Under the pieces are notes generated by a model. The model did not search any database and was not told the origin of the DNA. It saw only the letters and a program-made list of their open reading frames with translations. From assembly GCF_037478005.1 (NCBI RefSeq), contig NZ_CP144164.1:1240001-1304000 (forward strand): a DNA stretch of 64,000 bases. The letters run 5' to 3'. Position numbers and translations under genes: made by a program. Source of the stretch: Alteromonas sp. M12 (GTDB taxonomy: Bacteria > Pseudomonadota > Gammaproteobacteria > Enterobacterales > Alteromonadaceae). This document shows positions 1-9,026 of this stretch, piece by piece; position 1 is the stretch's first letter; every line of letters starts with the position of its first letter.

Positions 1-398
1 ATGCCTTCAGGTACAGGTTTGAGTTCTATATTTGACTGTAGTGATTTGTAATGAACAGGAAAATAACTGCCAGACATCTGATTCAAAATGGCGTTATTTT
101 CATCCAAGGTCGTCATACCTGGCGTGATAAATATATTTCTGTCAGGCTGATATATAGGTGCAAAAAATGGAAAACCCTGAATATGATCCCAATGATTATG
201 GGTCAGCAACAAATGTACATCGGTCTGTTTTGAAATTAATTTTTGACCGAGGTTTTTAATCCCTGTGCCTGCATCGAGAATAATGTCAGTGCCATCATTT
301 AATTCAATGTGCACGCAGGCTGTATTGCCACCATACTTTATATATTCTGGACCCGGTGCAGGGATTGAGCCTCTAACACCGAAAAAGGTTAATCGCAT
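1..398 (-). CDS. MBL-fold metallohydrolase (partial, C-terminus outside window)
   Basis: The minus-strand frame begins with ATG at 398 and stays open to the left edge, giving about 132 N-terminal residues. The protein starts MRLTFFGVRGSIPAPGP, typical of the metallo-beta-lactamase-fold subgroup related to phosphoribosyl cyclic phosphodiesterases. The metal-binding motif THNHWDH (His67, His69, Asp71, His72) follows a strand ending LDAGTG. The family are binuclear-metal hydrolases, usually phosphodiesterases; the substrate cannot be read from this part. It reads away from proS, the same direction, with about 180 bases between it and the proS terminator. No signal peptide is visible, so it is probably cytoplasmic. 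The fold is certain; the substrate is unknown. Confidence 0.85.
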   Translation of the reverse strand, partial: MRLTFFGVRGSIPAPGPEYIKYGGNTACVHIELNDGTDIILDAGTGIKNLGQKLISKQTDVHLLLTHNHWDHIQGFPFFAPIYQPDRNIFITPGMTTLDENNAILNQMSGSYFPVHYKSLQSNIELKPVPEG

Positions 399-542
399 AT
401 TCCATCTCTTTGTTGCAGTTTGTCCTTGCGAACTTATTATTCGCAGATATTAGCATAGCGTATCACTGACTAATTCAACAATTAAGATGTGAAGTTATTC
501 AAAGTTATTGAAAAATATATGGAAATAGATTTTAGCAGGAAA

Positions 543-568
543 AAGACCAACCTAGCGGTTGGTCTTTG
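543..568 (-). terminator. Rho-independent terminator of proS
   Basis: An 11-bp perfect inverted repeat (AAAGACCAACC / GGTTGGTCTTT) with a four-base loop lies just downstream of the proS stop. Read on the minus strand the stem runs straight into a short T-tract. Confidence 0.85.
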
Positions 569-580
569 CTATTAAATTCT

Positions 581-2296
581 TTATTGCTTTTGTAACAGCG
601 ACAATACATCATTGATACTGACTAGCTGCTTTTCGCCTGTGCGTCGATGTTTATATTCGACGTTATTCTCGTCTAAATTGCGTTCACCAATGACAATCGT
701 ATGAGGAATACCAATCAGTTCCATATCATTGAACATGACACCTGGACGTTCCTTACGATCATCAAAGAGAACGTCTATGCCAGCAGCAACTAATTCTTCG
801 TACAGCGACTCTGCAACCTGTTGAATACGATGAGATTTATGCATATTCATTGGAATCAATGCAACTTGAAAAGGGGCGATAGCATCAGGCCAAATAATGC
901 CGAATTTATCGTGATTTTGTTCAATGGCCGCCGCAACAATGCGCGATACGCCAATACCATAACAAGCCATAGATAAAATCTGGTGTTTGCCTTGTTCATT
1001 GAGTACACCACAGCCCATTGCTTCGGAGTATTTATCGCCTAGCTGGAATATGTGACCCACTTCGATACCGCGTTTGATCTCTAACGTACCTTTTCCATCT
1101 GGAGAGGGATCACCGGCTTCAATGTTACGTATATCGGCAACTTGATAGTCTACGATGTCTTTTTCCCAGTTTACGCCAGTTAGATGGAACCCTGTTTTGT
1201 TTGCGCCACAAACAAAATCTGTTAAGTGGGCTGCACTTCTATCGACAATCACAGGAATTGAAAGCTCTACTGGACCAATTGAGCCAAGTTCGCAGCTTAA
1301 CGTTTGTATAACTTGTTGCTCTGAGGCCATTGTAAGGGGCGCATACACTGAATCTAGCTTTTCGGCTTTGATGTCATTCAACGTATGGTCGCCGCGCAGC
1401 ACTAGCGCGACTAAATCTTGTTGTCCTTTGTCATCTTGTTCACCTAAAACGATTATGGTTTTAACCGTTTTGTCGGCACTGATATCAAAGTGCGCACAAA
1501 CTTGTTCAATGGTTTTTACATCAGGAGTGGCAACTTGGGTTTTTACTGCCATGGCCGGCAATTTTTCAGTCAAGGGCGCTATCGCTTCAGCCATTTCGAT
1601 ATTGGCTGCGTAATCTGAACCATTACTAAAGGCAATGGCGTCTTCACCGGAATCAGCCAATACATGGAATTCATGGGAAACCGCACCGCCAATTGAACCG
1701 GAGTCAGCGATAACCGGACGATATTCTAAATCTAGGCGCTCAAAGATATTGCAGTAAGCCTGAAACATTCCAGCATAGGTTTGCTGCATTGATTCATCTG
1801 ATGTATGAAATGAATAGGCGTCTTTCATAGTGAACTCGCGTCCACGCATTATGCCAAAACGAGGACGTACTTCATCTCGGAACTTGGTTTGAATTTGATA
1901 GAGGTTTATTGGCAGTTGTTTGTAACTGCTGATTTCATTTTTAACAAGGGAAGTAATCACTTCTTCATGAGTTGGACCTAAAACAAAATCACGATTGTGG
2001 CGATCTTTAATGCGCAGCAATTCTGGACCATATTCGTCCCACCGTCCGCTTTCCTGCCATAAATCTGCTGGTTGCACCACCGGCATCAACATTTCTATCG
2101 CTCCAGCCTTGTTCATTTCTTGACGAACAATGTCAGCCACTTTATTGAGCACTCGTAGGCCACTGGGTAGCCAAGTATATAAACCTGAAGCAAGCTTACG
2201 AACCATCCCAGCCCGTAACATTAATTGGTGGCTAATCACTTCCGCATCGGCAGGAGTTTCTTTTTGGGTAGATAACAGATATTGGCTGGTACGCAT
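581..2296 (-). CDS. proS: Prolyl-tRNA synthetase
   Basis: A 571-residue class II aminoacyl-tRNA synthetase that charges tRNA-Pro with proline in the cytoplasm. It begins [15 protein letters not shown], as bacterial ProS does. Motif 1 lies around residues 37-55, motif 2 around 138-165 ([19 protein letters not shown]) and motif 3 near 445 ([13 protein letters not shown]). The roughly 180 residues between motifs 2 and 3 are the editing (INS) domain found in the bacterial type, which hydrolyses Ala-tRNA-Pro. The C-terminal anticodon-binding domain contains [16 protein letters not shown]. Length matches the E. coli enzyme. trmO lies upstream on the same strand, an order also seen in enterobacteria, but a DUF1501 relic separates them. 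Confidence 0.97.
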   Translation of the reverse strand: MRTSQYLLSTQKETPADAEVISHQLMLRAGMVRKLASGLYTWLPSGLRVLNKVADIVRQEMNKAGAIEMLMPVVQPADLWQESGRWDEYGPELLRIKDRHNRDFVLGPTHEEVITSLVKNEISSYKQLPINLYQIQTKFRDEVRPRFGIMRGREFTMKDAYSFHTSDESMQQTYAGMFQAYCNIFERLDLEYRPVIADSGSIGGAVSHEFHVLADSGEDAIAFSNGSDYAANIEMAEAIAPLTEKLPAMAVKTQVATPDVKTIEQVCAHFDISADKTVKTIIVLGEQDDKGQQDLVALVLRGDHTLNDIKAEKLDSVYAPLTMASEQQVIQTLSCELGSIGPVELSIPVIVDRSAAHLTDFVCGANKTGFHLTGVNWEKDIVDYQVADIRNIEAGDPSPDGKGTLEIKRGIEVGHIFQLGDKYSEAMGCGVLNEQGKHQILSMACYGIGVSRIVAAAIEQNHDKFGIIWPDAIAPFQVALIPMNMHKSHRIQQVAESLYEELVAAGIDVLFDDRKERPGVMFNDMELIGIPHTIVIGERNLDENNVEYKHRRTGEKQLVSINDVLSLLQKQ

Positions 2297-2439
2297 CAGC
2301 TTAGTTGATCCTTATTTTGCTCTTAAATCGTAAACGGCCGCCATTCTACCAGCACCCTGTAAAAGGCAAAAGGGATATTATCCTTGTCAGGATAAACTTC
2401 TTGTCACTATTTTCGTCTTAAATTGAGACTGCATAGATT

Positions 2440-2625
2440 TTGCTATTCTCAGGCGGCGCAAAAGTGCTCGGTGATTGGCCTGGTCTTGCTCCTGAAAAGT
2501 TGTATCAGGGGCGTAATTTGATGGCGACTAGCGACGTTCGTTACTGGTATGCCAAGGCTCTGCAATCTCACTGGAAGTTAAATCGGCAACAGCTTAGTCG
2601 GATATTTCCAGATTTATCTCTGTAA
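2440..2625 (+). pseudogene. C-terminal relic of a DUF1501 protein
   Basis: This short plus-strand frame encodes a stretch that reads like the extreme C-terminus of DUF1501 (sulfatase-like) proteins: GGAKVLGDWPGLAPEKLYQGR, then a T/S-D-x-R element and a final FPDL. Complete DUF1501 proteins are usually about 400-500 residues; only about 60 remain. An in-frame TAG at 2434-2436 lies immediately upstream and nothing before it resembles the family. It sits between two minus-strand genes and has no Shine-Dalgarno. I infer a decayed gene left after deletion. It could instead be a short expressed ORF starting TTG, which I consider unlikely. Confidence 0.6.
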
Positions 2626-2629
2626 GCGT

Positions 2630-3334
2630 TTAAATCTGGTTGATTTGTTCCACGATACAACAATGTTCTGCAACACGCCATTGGATGTTTAAATCATATA
2701 AAGCTACCCCATAAAGGCGATCGCTTGTTGTGGTTTTGTGATACGCCGGACGGGGATCTTGACTTAATATTTGCTCAATCAAAATATTTAAATGGGGATA
2801 TTTGTGCTGGTAGATAGTTAGCTGTTGTTGTGCGCTTTTCGAAAACCTAACGGCGAGTAACTCTTCTGGTTTATCTTGCGCATAACCCGCTGCGGCGTCG
2901 GCAATACTATCTGAATATGGAATATAAGGTTTGATATCTATTATTGGTGTGTTGTCTAGTAGATCCATTCCTGAAACAATTAAACAATGTTGGCCACTTA
3001 TAGACGATACCTTCTCCAGCCTAACCGCACTGATGCCCAAATTATTAGGGCGGTGAGTACTGCGTGAGGCGAACACTCCCACTTTCTCGTTGCCACCGAG
3101 TCGAGGTGGGCGAACTAAAGGGGATGTGGATTTATCGGCAGTCTGATGAAATTGAAAAACTAGCCATAAATGGCTGAATTGCTCTATACCACGAATAAAG
3201 TCTACCGAATTGAATGCTTGGGTAAACATTATCTGACCAAATGCTGCAGTCACCAAACCTGGTTGTCTTGGGATTGCAAACTTCTCTTTATACGGGGTTT
3301 TAATGTGCCCAATTGGGGTAATCTCTATTGGCAT
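2630..3334 (-). CDS. trmO: tRNA m6t6A37 methyltransferase TrmO
   Basis: A 234-residue protein of the TsaA/YaeB (UPF0066) family. TrmO uses S-adenosylmethionine to N6-methylate threonylcarbamoyladenosine at position 37 of certain tRNAs. Family signatures visible are IGHIKTPYKEKFAIPRQPG at the N-terminus, the RPPRLGGNEKVGVFASRSTH block with RPNNLGISAVRL after it around residues 75-105, and DPRPAYHK near residue 190. Length fits E. coli YaeB. The ATG at 3334 is preceded by AAAGG at good spacing. It lies upstream of proS as in E. coli, although here the DUF1501 relic intervenes. Confidence 0.93.
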   Translation of the reverse strand: MPIEITPIGHIKTPYKEKFAIPRQPGLVTAAFGQIMFTQAFNSVDFIRGIEQFSHLWLVFQFHQTADKSTSPLVRPPRLGGNEKVGVFASRSTHRPNNLGISAVRLEKVSSISGQHCLIVSGMDLLDNTPIIDIKPYIPYSDSIADAAAGYAQDKPEELLAVRFSKSAQQQLTIYQHKYPHLNILIEQILSQDPRPAYHKTTTSDRLYGVALYDLNIQWRVAEHCCIVEQINQI

Positions 3335-3724
3335 GGAGGCCTTTCATATTTTTAATCAGTTGTTGCAAGGTGAATCTCTAAACTGAGGGGACACATTTTG
3401 CAACACATTGGCATTATATTGAAATGATTATGCCATACATTTTTTGTTATCCTTTAGGCGTTCAATTCCCGAACCAATTTTAGACTTAAACTTAGGTTAA
3501 ATTAACGTTTTTACCGAGTTTAAGTCTTTTTTTTTGGTATTCTAAAAAAAATTGGCATCAAATTGCATTTTTAATAAAATTCCTTTGCAATGAAACTGTG
3601 TCGCACTGACGTTTTACTTAAAATAAAAATAGTCTTAATTGTTCGCGTAAATTCTTGATTTCTTTTTTCTGAGCACCATATTCACAAAGAATTTGGTGAA
3701 CTCAATGATCATAATGGGAATAGC
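3335..3724. other. Intergenic region between trmO and the ABC operon
   Basis: A 390-base AT-rich stretch between divergent genes. It must hold the promoters for trmO (minus) and for the ABC operon (plus). The only clear structure is the hairpin with T-tract annotated at 3482-3535. I could not place a convincing -35/-10 pair. Confidence 0.6.
3482..3535 (+). terminator. Strong plus-strand terminator or attenuator in an intergenic region
   Basis: The perfect 11-bp repeat AGACTTAAACT (3482-3492) / AGTTTAAGTCT (3517-3527) encloses a 24-base loop and is followed by eight or nine T residues. On the plus strand this is a good intrinsic terminator. No intact plus-strand gene lies upstream for over 3 kb, so it may end a small RNA or act as an attenuator in the leader of the ABC operon that starts at 3725. 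Confidence 0.7.
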
Positions 3725-4648
3725 ATGATCTATGTAAAAAATTTAACGAAGATTTTTGGTGATTTTGTCGCTGTTAATCACCTAAACTTTAATATACAAC
3801 CTGGCGATGTAGTTGGATTCTTGGGCCCCAATGGGGCAGGCAAATCAACTACTATGAAAATGCTCACAGGCTTTATCACCCCAGATGATGGTGAAATATT
3901 CATTGATGACCTATCAATTTATGAAGACCCCAAAAAAATAAAGCAAAAAATAGGTTATCTACCTGAAGGTGCGCCAGCATATGGTGATATGACGCCATTG
4001 CAGTTTTTGAATTTTATTGCAGATATTCGAGGTTTAAAGGGGGATTTAAAACGCCAACGAATTAGCCATGTAATTAACAAAATAGACCTGCAATCGGTGT
4101 TAGATAAACCCATTGATAATTTATCTAAGGGATTTAAACGTCGGGTTGGCTTAGCACAAGCTTTATTGCATGATCCGCAAATACTGATTTTAGATGAACC
4201 GACTGACGGACTAGACCCAAACCAGAAGCATCATGTGCGTGAACTCATCCAAAATCTGGCGAAAGATAAAATAGTGATTATTTCCACTCACATACTTGAG
4301 GAAGTGTCTGCACTGTGTAATCGAGTAATGATTATAGCTGCAGGTCAAATGAAGTTTGATGGTACTCCGAAAGAACTTATCCAAAAATCTAAATATCACA
4401 ATGCCATCACCTTACATTTAAGTTATCCATCGGATACTTCAGGCTTTTTAGATGTGCCGGGCATAGTGGATATTCAAGCCGATAGAGCCACTGGGAAAGT
4501 GACATTATTGACAGAACCTGGCAGTGATATTTTGCATGAGGTAAATAAACACATTCATGAGCGTCGTTTACCGGTTGATACTTTGTATGTTGAGCCAGGT
4601 CGTCTAGACCAAGTATTTCGAGAATTGACACAAGGAGGGCAGGGCTAA
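3725..4648 (+). CDS. ABC transporter ATP-binding protein (GldA-like)
   Basis: A 307-residue ABC ATPase, first gene of a four-gene operon. Walker A is GPNGAGKST at residues 34-42, the signature motif LSKGFKRRVGLAQ is near 133, and Walker B plus D-loop LILDEPTDGLDP is around 154-165, with the switch histidine in STHILEE shortly after. The C-terminal extension of about 80 residues is typical of ABC-2 export ATPases of the CcmA/GldA group. With the next three genes it resembles the Gld-type ABC system known from Bacteroidetes gliding bacteria, where the exported substrate is undefined. The stop overlaps the next start by one base, implying translational coupling. Confidence 0.9.
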   Translation: MIYVKNLTKIFGDFVAVNHLNFNIQPGDVVGFLGPNGAGKSTTMKMLTGFITPDDGEIFIDDLSIYEDPKKIKQKIGYLPEGAPAYGDMTPLQFLNFIADIRGLKGDLKRQRISHVINKIDLQSVLDKPIDNLSKGFKRRVGLAQALLHDPQILILDEPTDGLDPNQKHHVRELIQNLAKDKIVIISTHILEEVSALCNRVMIIAAGQMKFDGTPKELIQKSKYHNAITLHLSYPSDTSGFLDVPGIVDIQADRATGKVTLLTEPGSDILHEVNKHIHERRLPVDTLYVEPGRLDQVFRELTQGGQG

Positions 4649-5382
4649 TGGGAATGATTTCAACACTATTTAAGCGGGAAATTGCAAGTTTTTTTGCTAC
4701 CCCTGTTGCCTATGTTTTTATCACAATATTTTTGATTTTATCAGCTGTTTTTGCGTTTTTTATCGGTAGTTTGTATGAAAGAGAGCAAGCCGATTTACTG
4801 CCCTTTTTCAACTTCCACCCTTGGCTATATTTATTTTTAGTGCCAGCAATCGCTATGCGCACATGGTCTGAAGAGCGTAAAAGTGGAAGTATTGAACTGC
4901 TGATGACACTACCAATAAGCAGTCTACAGGCTGTGGTTGCAAAGTTCTTAGCCTCTTGGGCTGTGTTGGGGTTGTCGTTATTATTGACCTTCCCATTATG
5001 GCTAACCATCAATTATTTGGGGAATCCTGATAACGGGGTGGTGGTCGCCGCTTATATTGGTAGTTGGTTAATGGCGGGAGCCTTTTTAGCCATTGGAATG
5101 TGTATGTCGGCACTGACTAAAAATCAGGTGGTGGCGTTTATATTGGCAGTGGTCGTGTGTTTTTTGTTTGTTGTCAGTGGCAGCAATATTGTTTTGGATG
5201 CGTTCAAAAACTGGGCACCAACCATGGTGATTGATACCGTCGCCTCATTTAGCTTTTTGACTCATTATGAGTCACTTGCGAAGGGAGTAATCGCCCTCAA
5301 TGACGTAGGTTATTTCTTCATTTCAATTGTAATTTGGTTATACGCCAGTTTATTGATCATCGAACGTAAAAAGGCGGATTAG
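4648..5382 (+). CDS. ABC-2 type permease (GldF-like)
   Basis: A 244-residue integral membrane protein with about six hydrophobic segments. The first is near residues 15-40 (VAYVFITIFLILSAVFAFF) and the last near 220-240. The loop MRTWSEERKSGSIELLMTLP after the second segment is the hallmark of ABC-2 permeases of the GldF/NosY type. It should form the membrane channel for the ATPase encoded just upstream. The start overlaps the upstream stop by one base. The substrate is unknown. Confidence 0.88.
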   Translation: MGMISTLFKREIASFFATPVAYVFITIFLILSAVFAFFIGSLYEREQADLLPFFNFHPWLYLFLVPAIAMRTWSEERKSGSIELLMTLPISSLQAVVAKFLASWAVLGLSLLLTFPLWLTINYLGNPDNGVVVAAYIGSWLMAGAFLAIGMCMSALTKNQVVAFILAVVVCFLFVVSGSNIVLDAFKNWAPTMVIDTVASFSFLTHYESLAKGVIALNDVGYFFISIVIWLYASLLIIERKKAD

Positions 5383-5386
5383 TAAT

Positions 5387-7252
5387 ATGAGTAAATTTTC
5401 CACCTCCATAATTTTAATTCTATTGGCCGTTTTATTTTTTGCTTTAACGGTGCTAAACAATCAGTTATTGAGTCCAATTCGCCTCGATTTGACTGAGAAT
5501 CAAGTTTACTCTTTGTCTGATGGCAGCAAGGAAATTGTTTCAAAAATTGATGAACCCATTAATTTATATTTCTTTTTCTCAGATAAATCATCAAAAAGTA
5601 TGACGTCTTTGCGCAACTATGCGAACCGTGTAGAAAGTATGTTGCGAGAGTATTCAAAAGCCGCAGATGGAAAAATCAATTTGCATATTGTTGATCCTGA
5701 GCCCTTTTCTGAAGCGGAAGATCAAGCCAATGAATTTGGTCTGACTGCCGCCACACTTGGCACTATGGGCGATGCTATATATTTGGGCTTGGCGGCGACT
5801 AACGCTTTAGATGATCAAGAAGTGATTGGCTTTTTTGATCCCCAAAAAGAGAAGTTTCTTGAATACGAAATCAGTAAACTGATCCATAAACTATCTCAAC
5901 CTGAGTCGGTTAAAGTGACTTTAATCACGGATTTGCCGCTAGCTGGTGGACAGAATCCGATGACAGGACAGTTTGATCCAGCTTGGACGTTTTACACTCA
6001 ATTACAGCAATTGTATCAAGTGGAACAGATTCCAAATAGCGCAGAAGCCTTACCTGAAGATACTGACGTGCTTATGCTAGTGCATCCTCAATCGTTAAAT
6101 GAATCCTTGTTATACGCGGTTGATCAATACGTTATGCAAGGTGGAAAACTCATTGCTTTTGTTGATCCCAACAATGAGTCAGATCCGATGGCGATGATGG
6201 CAGGTATGGGCGCATCTACTGAAAATAGTTCTAACTTAACCTCTCTATTCGAAGCTTGGGGACTAGAGTTTAATGATAGTCAGGTACTGCTTGATGCGGA
6301 ACTAGGCCTAGATATTCGCACTGCAGATGGCGGTGTCGCTCGTCATTTTGGTTTTGTGGGGATTCAATCTCAACAACTTGATCGCGACGACGTAACTACC
6401 GCAAGTCTCGAAATAATCAATGGCGCGTCATTTGGCGCGTTTAGTAAATCCACAGGTGGTAACTTACGTTGGACACCGTTGATGCGTTCTTCTGCAAATT
6501 CAGGTTTCATTGATGTAACCACTTATTCTGCATTACGAGACCCTAACGCATTAGCAAGAGAGTTTACCAACCAGAAGCAACAACATGTGCTTGCTGCCAG
6601 ATTGCATGGCAGAGCTTCTTCCGCTTACAAAAATGCGCCAGATGATGCTACAGCTGATAGTGCACACGTTTCTTCTACCAATCAATTAAATGTCATTGTG
6701 GTGGGTGATACGGATTTGCTGGCAGATCGGTTTTGGGTGCAACAAGCGAACTTCTTTGGCGAAACGGTTTACACACCTTTTGCGAACAACGGCGATTTTG
6801 TTACTAATGCGGTAGAGAATCTAAGCGGGAGTGAGGCACTTATCAGTATTCGTAGTCGCGGTACATTTGCCCGTCCATTTAACACTGTCGATGCTTTAAA
6901 AGTGGAGGCTGAACGTAAGTTCCGCGAACAAGAACAACTTCTACAGCAACAATTAGACGAAACTGAACAGCAACTCGCTCAGTTGCAAAGTCAGCAAGTA
7001 GAAGGAGCTGGTTTGGTTATGCTGCCAGAACAACAACAAGCACTTGACGAATTTATCGAGAAACGAACTGAGATTCGAAAAGCCCTGCGTGAAGTGAGAC
7101 ATCAGTTAGACAAGGATATTGAGGCGCTGGGGAATTGGTTGAAATTTATTAATATCGCTGTTGCCCCTATAGTGCTAATGCTGATCCTTATGCTACTTGC
7201 TAGTTTGCTGAGAACTCGTTCTAAAGGTGATGAGGGGTTATCACATGAATAA
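5387..7252 (+). CDS. GldG-family ABC auxiliary protein
   Basis: A 621-residue membrane-anchored protein with one N-terminal transmembrane segment (about residues 5-25), a large extracytoplasmic domain, a glutamine-rich coiled coil around 505-570 and a second transmembrane segment near 585-610. The region starting LTENQVYSLSDGSKEIVSKI is the usual opening of the GldG/ABC_transp_aux family, and VDPNNESDP matches the conserved part of its periplasmic domain. It starts four bases after the permease gene and ends inside the start of the next gene, so all four are one transcript. It probably acts as a substrate-recognition or scaffold subunit; its biochemical role is not established. Confidence 0.85.
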   Translation: MSKFSTSIILILLAVLFFALTVLNNQLLSPIRLDLTENQVYSLSDGSKEIVSKIDEPINLYFFFSDKSSKSMTSLRNYANRVESMLREYSKAADGKINLHIVDPEPFSEAEDQANEFGLTAATLGTMGDAIYLGLAATNALDDQEVIGFFDPQKEKFLEYEISKLIHKLSQPESVKVTLITDLPLAGGQNPMTGQFDPAWTFYTQLQQLYQVEQIPNSAEALPEDTDVLMLVHPQSLNESLLYAVDQYVMQGGKLIAFVDPNNESDPMAMMAGMGASTENSSNLTSLFEAWGLEFNDSQVLLDAELGLDIRTADGGVARHFGFVGIQSQQLDRDDVTTASLEIINGASFGAFSKSTGGNLRWTPLMRSSANSGFIDVTTYSALRDPNALAREFTNQKQQHVLAARLHGRASSAYKNAPDDATADSAHVSSTNQLNVIVVGDTDLLADRFWVQQANFFGETVYTPFANNGDFVTNAVENLSGSEALISIRSRGTFARPFNTVDALKVEAERKFREQEQLLQQQLDETEQQLAQLQSQQVEGAGLVMLPEQQQALDEFIEKRTEIRKALREVRHQLDKDIEALGNWLKFINIAVAPIVLMLILMLLASLLRTRSKGDEGLSHE

Positions 7253-8267
7253 ACAATTGATTTCATTGCTGGTCATTATTGTTACTTTAGCAACTGCAAT
7301 TTATTTTTTGACCATCCGTGCTAATCAGGTTTCTGGGGAAAAGGTTAAGCTGTTTCCAGAACTTGCTGTGCAGGCTCAAAAGATTCAAGAAATTCAAGTT
7401 TCTAACACTAATGGAATGTTATTCAGTGCTCGTCAGTCTGATGATGGATGGGTGACAGTGCTAGCAGAAAGTAAGCGCGAGTATCCAATGCAACAAAAGG
7501 CATTGGCTGAATTAGTGGATGCTTTATCAAAAGCCATTTTATTCGAAGCTAAAACCGCTAAAGCTGAAAACTTTGCTCGATTGGGATTACAAGATATTGA
7601 TGTGGTTGACAGTCAAGCAACATTAGTGGAATTGCGCGTGGGCGCAAAAAACTATCAGGTATTAATAGGTTCACAAGCGAGTTTAGGGCAAGGAACCTAT
7701 GTGCGTTTGCTGGGACAAAAACAAACTTGGTTGTTGGATCGTATAATCAGTTTGCCATCAGATCAAAACGCTTGGCTAAAACAACCTATTCTTGACGTGT
7801 TAGCTGAGCAAGTAAGCTATGTGCGCCGCGAAGGAGACTTAGGTTTTGAAATTTTACGGGATTTCGAACAGCAAGATGACTTTCAATTGTCAGGTTTGGA
7901 AGACAGCGCACAACTCAAATATGACAGCATTTTAAGTGCTTATGTGGATAACCTAGTGAACCTGAAATTTGAACAAATTGCTGAAACTGAAGATAATGGA
8001 TTTAATCCTCAGTCAGTGACCGCAGTGTTCGAAATTGGCCTGCAAGATGGTCGTATTCTAAGCATGTGGTTATGGGAAAACGAAGGTGCTATTTTTGCTC
8101 GCTTTGAAGGTGATTCTGGCAAATACTGGTATGACGTTAATTATCAGTTATCCAGCTTTTCTGCAGGTCAAATAGACAAAGAGTACAAGGACTTCATTGA
8201 AAACAAAAATAGTCAGATTCAGCAGCCGCAAGAGTATCCAATTGATGAAGGTGAGTCGCCGCAATAA
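7245..8267 (+). CDS. DUF4340 domain protein, ABC operon partner
   Basis: The ATG at 7245 is preceded by GAGGGG at ideal spacing and gives 340 residues; a GTG further upstream is less likely. One N-terminal membrane anchor (about residues 4-23) is followed by an extracytoplasmic beta-rich domain of the DUF4340 type, which regularly follows GldG-like genes. It overlaps the upstream stop by eight bases, so translation is probably coupled. The two DUF4340-like halves centre on LGLQDIDVVDSQATLVELRVG and on the later SVTAVFEIGLQDG. Location is inner membrane facing the periplasm. Its molecular function is unknown; membership in the ABC export complex is inferred from context. Confidence 0.82.
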   Translation: MNKQLISLLVIIVTLATAIYFLTIRANQVSGEKVKLFPELAVQAQKIQEIQVSNTNGMLFSARQSDDGWVTVLAESKREYPMQQKALAELVDALSKAILFEAKTAKAENFARLGLQDIDVVDSQATLVELRVGAKNYQVLIGSQASLGQGTYVRLLGQKQTWLLDRIISLPSDQNAWLKQPILDVLAEQVSYVRREGDLGFEILRDFEQQDDFQLSGLEDSAQLKYDSILSAYVDNLVNLKFEQIAETEDNGFNPQSVTAVFEIGLQDGRILSMWLWENEGAIFARFEGDSGKYWYDVNYQLSSFSAGQIDKEYKDFIENKNSQIQQPQEYPIDEGESPQ

Positions 8268-8462
8268 TCCATTTATTTGATACTGTGAGGTAAGATTTAA
8301 CAACGTTCACAAACCTGCGGTGTTATTCCACTTCGAAAGCGTTCAAGTGCGTAACTCATCATCGCAGGTTCATTTTGTAATCTGCTTGTGCCGATTGTGT
8401 AAGGCTTTTGTTCAATCGTTAGTGTATTTATACTTGGCTATTTTATCCCGTCATTTAACCCT

Positions 8463-9026
8463 TTAGTTTATCATACAAGATAATAACAATGCCTTCAGCG
8501 CGGCCTCTCCCATGCTGTGCGCTTTGTTAATGTTGTCTTCGGGTATCTGTTCTGGATGTTTGTAGGAGCGAATTGCTCTGTCTAGGCTTTCTTCTCTGAG
8601 CAAGTGTAAAGTGGGGTAGGGAGATCGATTAGTGTAGTTTGCCGCAGAATCACCTGGTTCCCCGTCAAAAACATATTCAGGGTGAAAACTGGCAATTTGA
8701 TAAACCCCTGAATAGTCGTTTTCATCTAACCAGTTTTGGGTGATATCCACTATGTCTAGATAGCTAAAAAAGTGTTTAAAGCCCTCAGTGAGTATAAGTA
8801 AAGAGGTTTCAATTTCTGGGTGTTGATCTAAAAACAGTACTTCTTGAGCGAATAGGTTGAGTACATCTTTGGCTTTTTTGGAATTGCAAACCCTGTATCG
8901 AATCGAATTGCGCTGCATTTCTCGCTTCGCAAATGGACAAAAGTTTAACTCAATTACCACTTGGTTTAACCAAGCTTTGGTTTCTTCAACCGCTTGGTTA
9001 CCAAGTTGTTCACTCTCGTTAGTCAC
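8463..9026 (-). CDS. DUF1415 family protein
   Basis: A 187-residue cytoplasmic protein. The N-terminal motif ELNFCPFAKRE and the central FLDIVD-like and VYQIASFHPEYVF elements, followed by NRSPYPTLHLLRE, identify the DUF1415 family, which is common in proteobacteria and has no established function. The start is GTG at 9026, which shares one base with the folD stop (TAGTG), so the two genes are translationally coupled. The coupling suggests co-expression with one-carbon metabolism but does not define a role. The Cys in NFCPFA is conserved in the family and could be functional. Confidence 0.88.
   Translation of the reverse strand: MTNESEQLGNQAVEETKAWLNQVVIELNFCPFAKREMQRNSIRYRVCNSKKAKDVLNLFAQEVLFLDQHPEIETSLLILTEGFKHFFSYLDIVDITQNWLDENDYSGVYQIASFHPEYVFDGEPGDSAANYTNRSPYPTLHLLREESLDRAIRSYKHPEQIPEDNINKAHSMGEAALKALLLSCMIN

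Noticed and set aside
1155..1613. 152-codon plus-strand ORF
   Set aside because: It lies wholly antisense to proS, has no family similarity and has the Ser/Thr-rich composition expected of a shadow frame.
8312..8370. Inverted repeat AACCTGCG / CGCAGGTT between convergent genes
   Set aside because: The arms are only 8 bp with a loop of over 40 bases and no T-tract follows; not convincing as a terminator or operator.
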